Assembly: GCA_005777315.1 (NCBI GenBank)
Contig: SXMN01000219.1
Location: 1-47,424 of the forward strand
Length of the DNA stretch: 47,424 nucleotides
Direction of reading: 5' to 3'
Source of the DNA: Verrucomicrobiales bacterium
GTDB taxonomy: Bacteria > Verrucomicrobiota > Verrucomicrobiia > Limisphaerales > F1-12-MAGs170
The notes under the pieces were generated by a model that saw only the letters and a list, made by a program, of their open reading frames with translations, searched no databases and was not told the origin of the DNA. Both the position numbers and the translations under genes were made by a program. Positions 32,911 to 41,478 of this stretch are shown here, one piece after another (positions within the stretch are counted from its first letter, which is position 1; every line of letters starts with the position of its first letter).

Positions 32911-33945
32911 ATGGCGATTCAGTTCAAAGATTATTACGAGGTGTTGGGAGTGTCCCGTTCCGCGAGCGCGGACGAGATCCGGAAATCCTTTCGCAAACTG
33001 GCCCGACTGTATCATCCGGACGTAGCCAAGAACAAGGCCCAGGCCGAGTCCAAGTTCAAGGAGATCAACGAAGCCTACGAAGTCCTCGGCGATCCCGAAA
33101 AGCGCAAGCGTTACGATGAGTTGGGACCCAACTGGAAACAAGGTGCGGAGTTTCGCCCGCCCTCCGGGTGGGGCCAAGGCGGCAAGGCACGAGATTTCAG
33201 CGGCGGAAAGGAGGGCGAGTTCGAGTTCGGCGGCACTGGTTTCAGTGATTTCTTCGAGCAGGTTTTTGGCCGGCGCGCTCGGGGCGGCTTCCGGCCGGGT
33301 TCGACATTTGGCGACTCGGAAGATGACGCAGCGGAGCGCGGGCAGGACGTGGAATCGGATCTCCTGGTGACGCTGCATGAGGCACTGCGAGGCTCGGTTC
33401 GGTCCATAACCATGCAGCGTCGCACACCATGCGATCACTGTTTTGGTTCTGGCGCTGTCAATGACCGCGCTTGCCCCATCTGTCATGGAGACGGCCACGC
33501 TTCAAAGAAAGAAACCTGTCAGGTCAAGATTCCTGCAGGCGTGCGCGAAGGGCAAAGATTGCGAGTGCCGGGGCGCGGCCATCCAGGAAGCGGCGGAGCT
33601 GGCTCGGGCGATCTTTATTTGCGTGTACGGTTGGAGCAGCATCCGGATTTTGACGTGGAGGAGTCCGACATTTTTTGTGAATTGAACATTGCACCTTGGG
33701 AGGCGGTTTTGGGCGCGCAAGTGCCGGTGCCAACTCTGGAAGGCACTGTGAACATCAAGATTCCACCTGGCGCGCAAGGATGGCAGAGATTCCGTGTTCG
33801 CGGCCAGGGATTGCCCAGGAGCGGCAGCGAACGAGGTGATCTTTATGCCGTGCTGAATATCCAGGTTCCAGTGTCTATCTCCGCTGGAGAACGCAAACTC
33901 TGGGAACAACTGGCCAGCGAGTCGAAGTTCGCCCCTCGAGATTAG
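32911..33945 (+). CDS. DnaJ/CbpA-like co-chaperone with half of the zinc-finger motifs
   Basis: 344 residues from ATG at 32911, which starts the J domain directly (FKDYYEVLGVSRSAS; HPD at 35-37). A glycine/phenylalanine-rich part follows (about 80-140), then the substrate-binding C-terminal domains (VKIPAGVREGQRLRVPGRG; VNIKIPPGAQGWQRFRVRGQG). Canonical DnaJ has four CxxCxGxG motifs; here there are two (C174, C177 and C188, C191: CDHCFGSG, CPICHGDG), whereas CbpA-type proteins have none. The pairing may still bind one zinc. It should stimulate a DnaK partner, which is not in the window. It is convergent with queD, with no gap. Confidence 0.93.
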   Translation: MAIQFKDYYEVLGVSRSASADEIRKSFRKLARLYHPDVAKNKAQAESKFKEINEAYEVLGDPEKRKRYDELGPNWKQGAEFRPPSGWGQGGKARDFSGGKEGEFEFGGTGFSDFFEQVFGRRARGGFRPGSTFGDSEDDAAERGQDVESDLLVTLHEALRGSVRSITMQRRTPCDHCFGSGAVNDRACPICHGDGHASKKETCQVKIPAGVREGQRLRVPGRGHPGSGGAGSGDLYLRVRLEQHPDFDVEESDIFCELNIAPWEAVLGAQVPVPTLEGTVNIKIPPGAQGWQRFRVRGQGLPRSGSERGDLYAVLNIQVPVSISAGERKLWEQLASESKFAPRD

Positions 33946-34323
33946 CTAATCCTCCCCGGCCCTATCACCTCGATATACGCACTGCGAATTGCATGTTTCC
34001 GCGATCACAACTTTCTTGAGCAAGGGCACCCTGGGTTTCAAGCGTTCCCAAATCCACGCTGCGATGAGTTCGCTGGTTGGATTCTCGAGCCCGGGGATTT
34101 CATTGAGATACCGGTGGTCAAGCTGTTCCCACAGCGGTTTGAATGCATCGCTGATGTCCGCGTAATCCATCAGCCAGCCGAGCTTGGGATCACATTCGCC
34201 GCCGACAATGATGTCCACCTTGAAGCTGTGGCCATGGAGCCGGCGGCATTTGTGATCCTCGGGTACAAGCGGCAGCAGGTGGGCGGCTTCAAACTGGAAT
34301 GTCTTCTGGAGTTCCATTTTCAT
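33946..34323 (-). CDS. queD: 6-carboxytetrahydropterin synthase QueD family
   Basis: 125 residues, the usual length. Makes 6-carboxytetrahydropterin from dihydroneopterin triphosphate in queuosine/7-deazaguanine synthesis. Zinc histidines are in FEAAHLL (H15) and RLHGHSF (two), with the catalytic cysteine in HKCRRLHGH. D and H of QLDHRYLNE and the substrate-binding E of VIAETCNSQC also match. Related 6-pyruvoyltetrahydropterin synthases are the alternative. It starts 43 bases after the end of the luxC-like gene and is the last gene of that run, an unusual setting. No other queuosine gene is in the window. Confidence 0.93.
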   Translation of the reverse strand: MKMELQKTFQFEAAHLLPLVPEDHKCRRLHGHSFKVDIIVGGECDPKLGWLMDYADISDAFKPLWEQLDHRYLNEIPGLENPTSELIAAWIWERLKPRVPLLKKVVIAETCNSQCVYRGDRAGED

Positions 34324-34366
34324 AATCGATTCAGAGAGTGTTCATCCTTCGGCCGCCGCTGGACAA

Positions 34367-35728
34367 TCATTGTTCCCAATCCGTCCATGTTATCAGATCG
34401 GCGAGAGCAGGCCGTCCGTCGTGACGCCATGTAAGAGGTGGCTTCTGCATCCTGCCCAACGGACAGATCCGCGTGCCCCCCCAGCGGGCGAAAGTGACTG
34501 CCAGTTGATGCGCCTTGTCCTCGGCGGCGGCGATGCCGACGGTGGAAACTTTTCCGCGAACGATCTCGGCGGCGCGAAGCGCATGGTCAACGTTATCGAC
34601 TGCCTTGACGTGAACAAAGCGATGCAGGCAGGAAAGGAGGAAGGTTGGATCGGTTTCTTGAACCACGGTCCATGCCGTGGAATTCGCGCTCGTCCAAAGT
34701 CGTGTCTCCGGTGAGTGCGCGGCACGTACTTCATAAAAACTTCTCCGGCTTGCAATGCTGGCGGAGACGTGCGTCGGCACCGGTCCACGCGGCTCGCTCT
34801 GTTCCCGCCGGTCCAGCTCCGTGGCGAGTTGCGACGCAAACTCGTCCGGTGTCGTGCGGCCTCCGAGCTCGACGTAAAACAGGTGCGGTGAAAGACAACC
34901 GAGTTGATTCCATGCGATGACATCGGCCGCCGCGTCCTCGACCACCCGCGAGACCCCGAATCCGGACATCGCCTCCCTGGTGATGTAACCGAAGCTCACC
35001 CGATTGCCATAGGCCAGACAGCGCCGGTCTGAAGGAATGCGTTTGCGAAGCGTGTTGATGGTTTCATCCGACCCGGTGACCGTCACGGTATCCGCCTCGG
35101 CGATCACCGCATCTTCCAGGTCCGCTTTTCCTCCTGGCCACTCGGCGAGTTCAATACAGGTGCCCAGCTTTGGATCGGCTTCGTAAATGGAGTGAGCGAA
35201 GAGGCTCGGAAGAAGAGCCGAGCCGAATGCGCATTTCACGAACTGGGCCGAGCGAGCAAGGATTCCCAAAACCATGCTCATCAGCGTGGGATTCGGGACG
35301 TTGCCAGCCGTGATGTGCAGGAGCAATTCTGGGCCGCGAGCAATGCCAGAACGCCGCTCCCGGCCCTCGTTGCCGGTCATCACCAGGTCGTCAAGGCGGT
35401 GGCGATGCCCAAGTTCCGAAACGACGAACGACTCAAGTTTTTCGCCAGTCAATTCACGAAAGAATGAATCGAGCCCCCGTTCGAGAGTCTGGCGTGTGAA
35501 ATGAAGTTGTTCCGGAGCGCGCTCCAGCGCCAGCTTCCGCCAGGGATACGCCGGCACGAGCCACTGGCGACCAAGAGCGTCAAGGGTGCGAATCAGTTCG
35601 TCTGTGGAGCGTGGGAGGAGATAGCGGGCGCGGTTTCGCTTCAGCGTATCGCAGGCTTCCGTGAGCATCAACGGAGTGAGTGAGGCTTCAGGAGGAAGAT
35701 CACTCAGGAAATAGTTCGGAATGTTCAT
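34367..35728 (-). CDS. luxC: LuxC-like acyl-CoA/acyl-protein reductase
   Basis: 453 residues, in the LuxC size range. The family reduces a fatty acyl group, delivered on a LuxE protein or CoA, to a fatty aldehyde with NADPH. Visible signatures are HITAGNVPNPTLMSMV (nucleotide-binding region), a GSDETINTLRKRI segment typical of the aldehyde-dehydrogenase-like fold, and the catalytic cysteine in AWNQLGCLSPHLFYV, where QxxCxSPQ is the family pattern. It is 14 bases downstream of the luxE-like gene, so the two should be translated from the same message. No luxAB luciferase and no luxD thioesterase is present, so light production is unlikely. Confidence 0.9.
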   Translation of the reverse strand: MNIPNYFLSDLPPEASLTPLMLTEACDTLKRNRARYLLPRSTDELIRTLDALGRQWLVPAYPWRKLALERAPEQLHFTRQTLERGLDSFFRELTGEKLESFVVSELGHRHRLDDLVMTGNEGRERRSGIARGPELLLHITAGNVPNPTLMSMVLGILARSAQFVKCAFGSALLPSLFAHSIYEADPKLGTCIELAEWPGGKADLEDAVIAEADTVTVTGSDETINTLRKRIPSDRRCLAYGNRVSFGYITREAMSGFGVSRVVEDAAADVIAWNQLGCLSPHLFYVELGGRTTPDEFASQLATELDRREQSEPRGPVPTHVSASIASRRSFYEVRAAHSPETRLWTSANSTAWTVVQETDPTFLLSCLHRFVHVKAVDNVDHALRAAEIVRGKVSTVGIAAAEDKAHQLAVTFARWGGTRICPLGRMQKPPLTWRHDGRPALADLITWTDWEQ

Positions 35729-35742
35729 GCGGAGTGAAAAAG

Positions 35743-36921
35743 TCAGCGGGCCATCAAGGAGCAGCCTCTCGGTTCGGCAAGCGCAGTGCGACCGATCAAT
35801 TCAAAGCCGTCGCCGCGTTGGATCGCGAGATCCTCCGTTTGAATCGCCATCACAGATTGGGCATTGGCAAGGTCGAATACTTGAATGATTCCGGTTTCCC
35901 CGTCGGCAACAGGCTCGCCGGTTTCAGCCGAGATGATTCGGCACTTCACCCACGGAGGGAAATGAAACACACGCCGTACCCCTTCGTCGTTGGAGGAGCC
36001 TGGCCGTGCTCCTGCGACTGGAGTAACCACTGAATCGTAAGCTTGGGAGCTGAGTTCGCTCATCCCGTATTCGCAAACAATGTTTGATGGAGGAACTCCA
36101 AGATGGCGCGTGATGAGGGCGTGCAGCTCCTGCCTTGGTAACGCACGCGAGCGTCCTTTGTAACCTCCTGTCTCCATCACCAGTGAACCTTCAGCCAGCC
36201 TATACCGGATGTTGTTGGACTCGAAGTAATCCAGAAGATGCACGAACGAGAACGCAGTTCCAAGAATCACAATCGGACGATTTGTACACATCGATCCGCG
36301 CAGCGCGAACAAGGTCGCGTCAATGTCAATCTCCCAGGCCCCGTTCGGATCAAGTTTTCCGGTGAACACCGAATCGTTCGCTTCAAACTCGCGCCTCACA
36401 GTGTCGAACATATGTGCCAGCGATGAATTCGGCACCTGTGCCGGTGGCGGCGTGAGAATCAGAAATCCAAGTTTATCGAGCGGCCTGACACGCTCCGTGG
36501 CGACAAGCTCATCAACATCGCCGAGCACCGCAGTCTTGAATGGCGACAGAAGCGAAGCTTCGTAGAGTGCGAGAGATTCCGCGTTGTGGAAATGCCGGCT
36601 CGGTGTTTGCGCCGTGGTGCCGCTGGAATGAAAAACCGCGACGCGGTCGGTGGGAGCGATGGTCGTGACTTCGAACTCCTTAAACGCCGCCACCGGCAAC
36701 GCGGGGATCTGCCGCCACGAACCCACGCTGTCTGGAGTCGATCCACGCGCTTCGCAAAAGCGTCGGTAGGTTAAAAGCCCCGTGAACTGGAGGCGAAACA
36801 GCGATCGAGCCAGGAAGTCGAATTCGTCTTCGCTTGATTCGGAATTGCTCGTGGCAGCATGTCGCCGGATGAAGTCCTGGCAGGCAGCGATGTAACTTGA
36901 AATGTTCTGGTGCTCGATCAT
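35743..36921 (-). CDS. luxE: LuxE-like acyl-protein synthetase (acyl-adenylating)
   Basis: 392 residues. LuxE activates a fatty acid with ATP and carries it on its own cysteine to LuxC. The ATP/AMP-loop VFHSSGTTAQTPSRH, the ETGGYKGRSRALPRQEL segment (ETGGxKG) and EYGMSELSSQAYD are all conserved in the LuxE/acyl-protein-synthetase family and recall the adenylate-forming superfamily. Start ATG at 36921 matches the family N-terminus. The gene pairs tightly with the luxC-like gene. The aldehyde produced could serve a lipid, wax or natural product pathway; nothing in the window tells which. Confidence 0.9.
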   Translation of the reverse strand: MIEHQNISSYIAACQDFIRRHAATSNSESSEDEFDFLARSLFRLQFTGLLTYRRFCEARGSTPDSVGSWRQIPALPVAAFKEFEVTTIAPTDRVAVFHSSGTTAQTPSRHFHNAESLALYEASLLSPFKTAVLGDVDELVATERVRPLDKLGFLILTPPPAQVPNSSLAHMFDTVRREFEANDSVFTGKLDPNGAWEIDIDATLFALRGSMCTNRPIVILGTAFSFVHLLDYFESNNIRYRLAEGSLVMETGGYKGRSRALPRQELHALITRHLGVPPSNIVCEYGMSELSSQAYDSVVTPVAGARPGSSNDEGVRRVFHFPPWVKCRIISAETGEPVADGETGIIQVFDLANAQSVMAIQTEDLAIQRGDGFELIGRTALAEPRGCSLMAR

Positions 36922-36983
36922 GCGGTTTTTCTTGGCGCGAACGCCGGCTGGTTTTCCGCCACAGCCGTGGGATATGTAGGGAG

Positions 36984-37168
36984 CTAACTGGTTTCTGGCA
37001 AGCTTCGCCGTGAATCAAAATCCGCGTGGACGCTGCTGAACACTGCCGTCCCCCCATCGCGGCGATTTGAGTTCCATCGGGCAGCGTGGCCTTCATCAAA
37101 ATGGCCTGGGGCCGGCCCTCATCCGGATGAAGGTTCACTGTGACTTCCATGCCGTTGAACGCGCTCAT
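36984..37168 (-). CDS. Doubtful small or frameshifted gene
   Basis: An ATG at 37168 starts a natural-looking stretch of about 39 codons (MSAFNGMEVTVNLHPDEGRP, then LMKATLPDGTQIAAMGG) with GC-rich third positions. At a run of six Gs (37050-37055 on the plus strand as Cs) the frame goes on as an unnatural peptide that overlaps luxE. With seven Gs it would instead end at 36984 after VFSSVHADFDSRRSLPETS. No family was recognised. It could be a small protein with a homopolymer error, or a remnant. Confidence 0.25.
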
Positions 37169-37223
37169 ACTGAGGAGACCGTGACACTAACTCGCGGGAT
37201 CCTTCGGTCAACTCAGTCGGAAC

Positions 37224-40070
37224 TCAGTGATTGAACAAAAACTCCTTCGTGTTCAGGAGCGCCCAGATCATGTCTTCGTAAGCGGTTCGCTTCCCTTTGG
37301 CGGCGTCTTGCTTCGCCTTCTTGTCGAGATACGCTTTGGCAGCTTCGATTTCTTTCGCCTCAGGTTCGCGGGCGTAAGCCAGACGATAAAGGTCGCGAAT
37401 CTTCGCGTCGTCCGGTTGTTGCTCTTCCTTGGCAAACAGTGCTGCCCGTCCCGAGTCGCTCGTCAGCTTTTCCTGGATGTCCTTCGAGTTCAGAAGATGC
37501 AGGCTCTGGGCGAGACTGGCGTCCTGGGAACGCTCGCATTCACAGGCGCTCGACGATTCGGGACGACCGAAGACTGTGAGGAAGTAGGAGCTGGCGTTGA
37601 AGCTGTTGTCGGGCAACTGGACGGCCCGCGTCCCTCCCGGAAGCCCATCGAACTTGCTTTGCGTCTGCGTCAGGTGATTGACCGAGTCGAAGAGAACCTC
37701 GGCTGTCAGGCGCTTGGGATAGTAGCGAGAAAAATTCTGTTTATCGATGGCGTTGAATTCATTCGGGACGGCGCTCAATTGATAAACCTGGGAACGCGCA
37801 AGTGTCCGAACAAGTCGTTTGAGGTCGTAGCCGCTCTCAACAAACTGAAGTGCGAGCGCATCGAGGAGTTCCGGGTTCGCGGCGGGATTGGTGTCGCGCA
37901 TGTCGTCCTCCGGCTCCACAAGGCCCCGATTGAAGAAATGTTTCCAGTAACGATTGACCAACGAGCGGGCGAAGTAGGGATTTTTCTTGTCCGTCATCCA
38001 CTCGGCGAGAGCTTCGCGTGGGTCATCTTCGGGGGTAATTGAAAGCGTTGGCGTGCCGAGTCCCGCGGGTTTTTCAGGTTGTTTGGTCTTTTTGTTCGTG
38101 GCTTCAGCATTGCCCCGCTTGTGGAAGATGGCTTCCTCGCCGGGCTGGGAACCGCTTTTCCGTCCTACGCGGGAAAAGAACGCGCCGAAGCGATAATAAT
38201 CCTGCTGGCTCCAGCGTTCGTACGGGTGATGGTGACACTGGGCGCACTGGAGTCTCATCCCGAGAAAAAGCTGGGCCGTGTCTTCCATCTGCGCCGTGGT
38301 GTCTTTCACCTGCCGGTACCATGCAACTGGCGGGTTCTCGGACATGTCGCCTGAAGCGGTGAGGATCTCACGCACGAACTGATCGAACGGCTTGTTTTCC
38401 ATCAATCCGTCGCGAATCCAGTCATGAAATCCAACGGTGCCGCGCGCCTGCTTGGGATCGTTGCGTTTGTTGCGCAGAAGCGCGGCCCATTTGTTCGCGA
38501 AGTAATCGGCATAATCCGGACTGTCGAGCAGCCGATCGATAAGAGCGTCGCGCTTTCCCGTGCTCTGGTCGGCGATGAATTCTTTCAGCTCATCGGGTGT
38601 TGGCAAACGTCCGGCAATGTCGATTGAGGCGCGGCGGATGAAAGTGGCGTCGTCGCACGGGAGTGAAGGCGGGATGCCAATGGTTTTGAGTTTCTTGAAG
38701 ACGATCTCGTCCACGAAGGTTTTCGCGAGCGGAAGACTCGCGACAGGAGCGCCCAACGGAATTGAGGCACGGAAAACAGCGACCTTGGCCTGATAACGCA
38801 CCATCACCGCCACGTCGCCCGGCTGCTCGAAGAGCTTCACGAATCCGCCTTCATCGACATGCGCCATGTCTTTGTCGTTTGGTTCATACAACGCGCTCCG
38901 CGTGACATCTTCGGTCGAACCGTCCGTGTAGTGGGCCAGCACCAGCAACTGTTGCTCTCCACCGAATGACATGGTTCTTTCGCGCGGGACGACTTCGATC
39001 CGCTCGACAACGGGAGCATTGGTGTCGCCGACTGGCATCCCTTGTCTGATCCAGCGAACAATGAGCTTGTAATCATCCGAGTCCGGTTCGAGCCGCTTCC
39101 CGCCACCGTGCGGAACCATGGCCGTAGCTTTGGTCAAAAGGAGACTGCGTTCGGGCGCTGCAGGAAAGAGCCGGCGGCCGCGAGCTTCCTTCACAAGATG
39201 CTCGTAATCCTCCGATGGTTCGAAGCCGAGCAATGAAAGTCGAAATCCATTTTGCCCCGCGGACTTGCCGTGGCATCCGCCGCCATTGCACCCGGCCTTG
39301 GTGAAGATCGGGACCAACTGGTTGGCGAACTGGACCAGCTTGGAACTTCCAAATTGTTCAACGCTGATCGGAACGGTCGCGGAGATTCCGTCGGGATGTT
39401 TTGCCGTGACCGTTGCCAGGCCTTCGGCAAGTGGCACGATTCGTCCGTGAGAATGAACTTCGATCACTCCATTAGGGGAGACATCATAACGGACCTGGCG
39501 CGTGGCGTCGCGCAGGTCGCCGGATGCGAGCGTGGCGGTGACAAGCAATTGTTGCCGGGCATCGGACCCGACCAAACGCAGAGACTCGCCCGTCCGGGCA
39601 CGAGATGGCCCGGCAAACTCGATCTCGAGTTTGGAAACCGAGGAACTGGGAGTCTTCGATTTCGCCTCGGGTGCCGCGGCTGAACTCGCGATGAGAGGCC
39701 AAAGACTCAACAAGACAAGCAACAATGCCATGCCTGCCGCCCGCGAGATTCCTTTTCTCTCAATCGTCGGAGCGACCAATGCCGGACGATGCTTCAAACC
39801 AACTCCCGCGAACCAAAGTTTATGCGGGGAAACAAACGCCGCCGTAATCTTGTAAGCTTCGCGGCATACTTTGATTGCCGCCCACTGCCGGGTGAGCCAG
39901 TTCGGTGACGACAACTCATCGCGATGCTTCTCTTTGGTGGCGGCCATGATCTCTTCGCGTTTAATTCGAAACCATTCTGTTTCCAGCAAGCGGCGAGGGC
40001 CGTCGCTGACGATACCTAAAGATCGAACGGAAAGAGGTGAGCTTTTTTGGCTGGGTTGGGTCGGCTCCAT
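37224..40070 (-). CDS. DUF1549/DUF1553 (PSD1-type) cytochrome c protein
   Basis: 948 residues if it starts at 40070. The likely signal peptide (MALLLVLLSLWPLIASSAAA) begins only at residue 114 (ATG at 39731), with another in-frame ATG at 39947, so the true start is uncertain. A Big2-like domain (about 145-240), the CX4CH haem-like motif in AGCNGGGCHGK, a second Ig-like part, DUF1549 (LPCDDATFIRRASIDIAGRLP; LQCAQCHHHPYERW) and DUF1553 (YFARSLVNRYWKHFFNRGLVEP; YPKRLTAEVLFDSVN) follow. It is read after two DUF1501 genes, the usual partners of this family. Probably periplasmic; no activity is established to my knowledge. Confidence 0.9.
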   Translation of the reverse strand: MEPTQPSQKSSPLSVRSLGIVSDGPRRLLETEWFRIKREEIMAATKEKHRDELSSPNWLTRQWAAIKVCREAYKITAAFVSPHKLWFAGVGLKHRPALVAPTIERKGISRAAGMALLLVLLSLWPLIASSAAAPEAKSKTPSSSVSKLEIEFAGPSRARTGESLRLVGSDARQQLLVTATLASGDLRDATRQVRYDVSPNGVIEVHSHGRIVPLAEGLATVTAKHPDGISATVPISVEQFGSSKLVQFANQLVPIFTKAGCNGGGCHGKSAGQNGFRLSLLGFEPSEDYEHLVKEARGRRLFPAAPERSLLLTKATAMVPHGGGKRLEPDSDDYKLIVRWIRQGMPVGDTNAPVVERIEVVPRERTMSFGGEQQLLVLAHYTDGSTEDVTRSALYEPNDKDMAHVDEGGFVKLFEQPGDVAVMVRYQAKVAVFRASIPLGAPVASLPLAKTFVDEIVFKKLKTIGIPPSLPCDDATFIRRASIDIAGRLPTPDELKEFIADQSTGKRDALIDRLLDSPDYADYFANKWAALLRNKRNDPKQARGTVGFHDWIRDGLMENKPFDQFVREILTASGDMSENPPVAWYRQVKDTTAQMEDTAQLFLGMRLQCAQCHHHPYERWSQQDYYRFGAFFSRVGRKSGSQPGEEAIFHKRGNAEATNKKTKQPEKPAGLGTPTLSITPEDDPREALAEWMTDKKNPYFARSLVNRYWKHFFNRGLVEPEDDMRDTNPAANPELLDALALQFVESGYDLKRLVRTLARSQVYQLSAVPNEFNAIDKQNFSRYYPKRLTAEVLFDSVNHLTQTQSKFDGLPGGTRAVQLPDNSFNASSYFLTVFGRPESSSACECERSQDASLAQSLHLLNSKDIQEKLTSDSGRAALFAKEEQQPDDAKIRDLYRLAYAREPEAKEIEAAKAYLDKKAKQDAAKGKRTAYEDMIWALLNTKEFLFNH

Positions 40071-40080
40071 GATCGGTTTG

Positions 40081-41424
40081 TCAGATTACTTCCTTCATCG
40101 GCTGCGCGCCTCCATCGACGAGAAAATGAGGGCGTCCGGCGAGGTCATTGACGGTGGTCTTGTTCACGTCGATGCCGAGGTTGTGATAGAGCGTTGCAAA
40201 GACTTCACCGAATGTCACAGGTCGTTCGCTGGGTTCACCACCCAGACGATCCGTGGCACCGATGACCTGTCCGGTTTTCATGCCTCCTCCCGCAAGCAGC
40301 GCACACGAGGCGCGCGGCCAGTGATCACGTCCGCCGTCCTTGTTGACCGTCGGAGTCCGCCCAAACTCGCCCCAGACGATGACGGACACATCCTTGTCCA
40401 AGCCGCGTTGATGCAGATCCTCAACAAGCGCGGTGACTCCTTGATCGAGCAACGGCATGTCGGCTCGAGCATTCTGAAAATTATTTCCGTGATAGTCCCA
40501 GAAACCGTAGGCGACGGTCACCGCCCGGGCACCGGCTTCCACAAGACGCCGGGCTACGAGGAATTGTTCGTTGAGCATCGGCGCTGCATCCCCATGAACC
40601 TTTGCGTCGCCTTTGCCGTAACGCTCAATCAAGCGAGGGTTTTCCCTGCTGTAATCCAGCGCCTCGAGAAGCTTGCTGGAAGTCAGCACGCCAAAGGCCT
40701 GCTGGTTGAAAGTATCCAAGCCTTCCATCAGTCCGCTGCCATCAACGTCACGGCGAAAACGATCGAAACTCGCGAGCAGCCTTCGACGGTCGGAAAGGCG
40801 ATCCACAGTGACACCGTTGAGAACCATGTCTGCTTTGCCGTCACCAGCGGGTTTGAAGGAATTGTGGCCGACACCGATGTAGCCAGCGGTCGCGGCATTG
40901 TAGGGCCGGTGCTGCATGCGCGGTTCGAGTCCGACAAATGCAGGGATCGCGGGGTCCGTTTGTCCCAGAACTTTGGAGATGGCCGATCCGAAAGAAGGCC
41001 AGCCTCCAGGGGGTTGGTTGTTTTTCCGCCGTCCCGTCATGCACATGAAATCGGAATGATCATCCACCGCATCGGAGATCGAGCGGATGAGCGCAAATTT
41101 GTCCATACATCTTGCGAACAGAGGGAGGTGTTCGCAGATCTCAATGCCCGCGACATTCGTCGGGATCGGCTTGAACTCGCCGCGGATTTCGGAAGGGGCG
41201 TCGAGCTTGATGTCGAATGTGTCCTGGTGCGGCGGGCCGCCCGGGAGGTAGATCATGATCACCGCCTTCTGCGAGCGGCGGATTCCCGACTGAGCCTCCG
41301 CGTGGAGCAACTGAGGCAACGTCAACCCGCCCATCCCAAGCGCGCCGATCTTGATGAAATTCCTTCGCGAGACACCGTCACAGAAGCGGCGGGACTTGAG
41401 ACTGTTGGCCGCGATGGTTAGCAT
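40081..41424 (-). CDS. DUF1501 protein, second of two tandem copies (Tat-exported)
   Basis: 447 residues, distantly related to alkaline phosphatase/sulfatase folds by family description. The N-terminal twin-arginine motif is SRRNFIKIGALGMGG. The family body is seen in [42 protein letters not shown] and WGEFGRTP with GGRDHWP. Its length equals that of the neighbouring copy, and many blocks are identical (for example [18 protein letters not shown]), so it arose by duplication. It is 10 bases before the DUF1549/1553 gene, which suggests co-expression with it. Catalytic role unproven. Confidence 0.93.
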   Translation of the reverse strand: MLTIAANSLKSRRFCDGVSRRNFIKIGALGMGGLTLPQLLHAEAQSGIRRSQKAVIMIYLPGGPPHQDTFDIKLDAPSEIRGEFKPIPTNVAGIEICEHLPLFARCMDKFALIRSISDAVDDHSDFMCMTGRRKNNQPPGGWPSFGSAISKVLGQTDPAIPAFVGLEPRMQHRPYNAATAGYIGVGHNSFKPAGDGKADMVLNGVTVDRLSDRRRLLASFDRFRRDVDGSGLMEGLDTFNQQAFGVLTSSKLLEALDYSRENPRLIERYGKGDAKVHGDAAPMLNEQFLVARRLVEAGARAVTVAYGFWDYHGNNFQNARADMPLLDQGVTALVEDLHQRGLDKDVSVIVWGEFGRTPTVNKDGGRDHWPRASCALLAGGGMKTGQVIGATDRLGGEPSERPVTFGEVFATLYHNLGIDVNKTTVNDLAGRPHFLVDGGAQPMKEVI

Positions 41425-41478
41425 GCGAAAGAATCAGACATTAGATGGAGATCCAAGGATTCATCCGCACATTGAAAC

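Noticed and set aside
32542..33498. 318-codon minus-strand frame across the DnaJ-like gene
   Set aside because: Antisense to a J-domain protein with HPD and zinc motifs; the peptide has no family resemblance.
33946..36921. Bioluminescence (lux) operon
   Set aside because: luxA, luxB and luxD are all missing; only the acyl-protein synthetase and reductase parts are present.
39871..41421. 516-codon plus-strand frame
   Set aside because: Lies antisense to the DUF1501 and DUF1549/1553 genes. The minus-strand frames have clear families; this one has none and is a by-product of GC-rich codon use.
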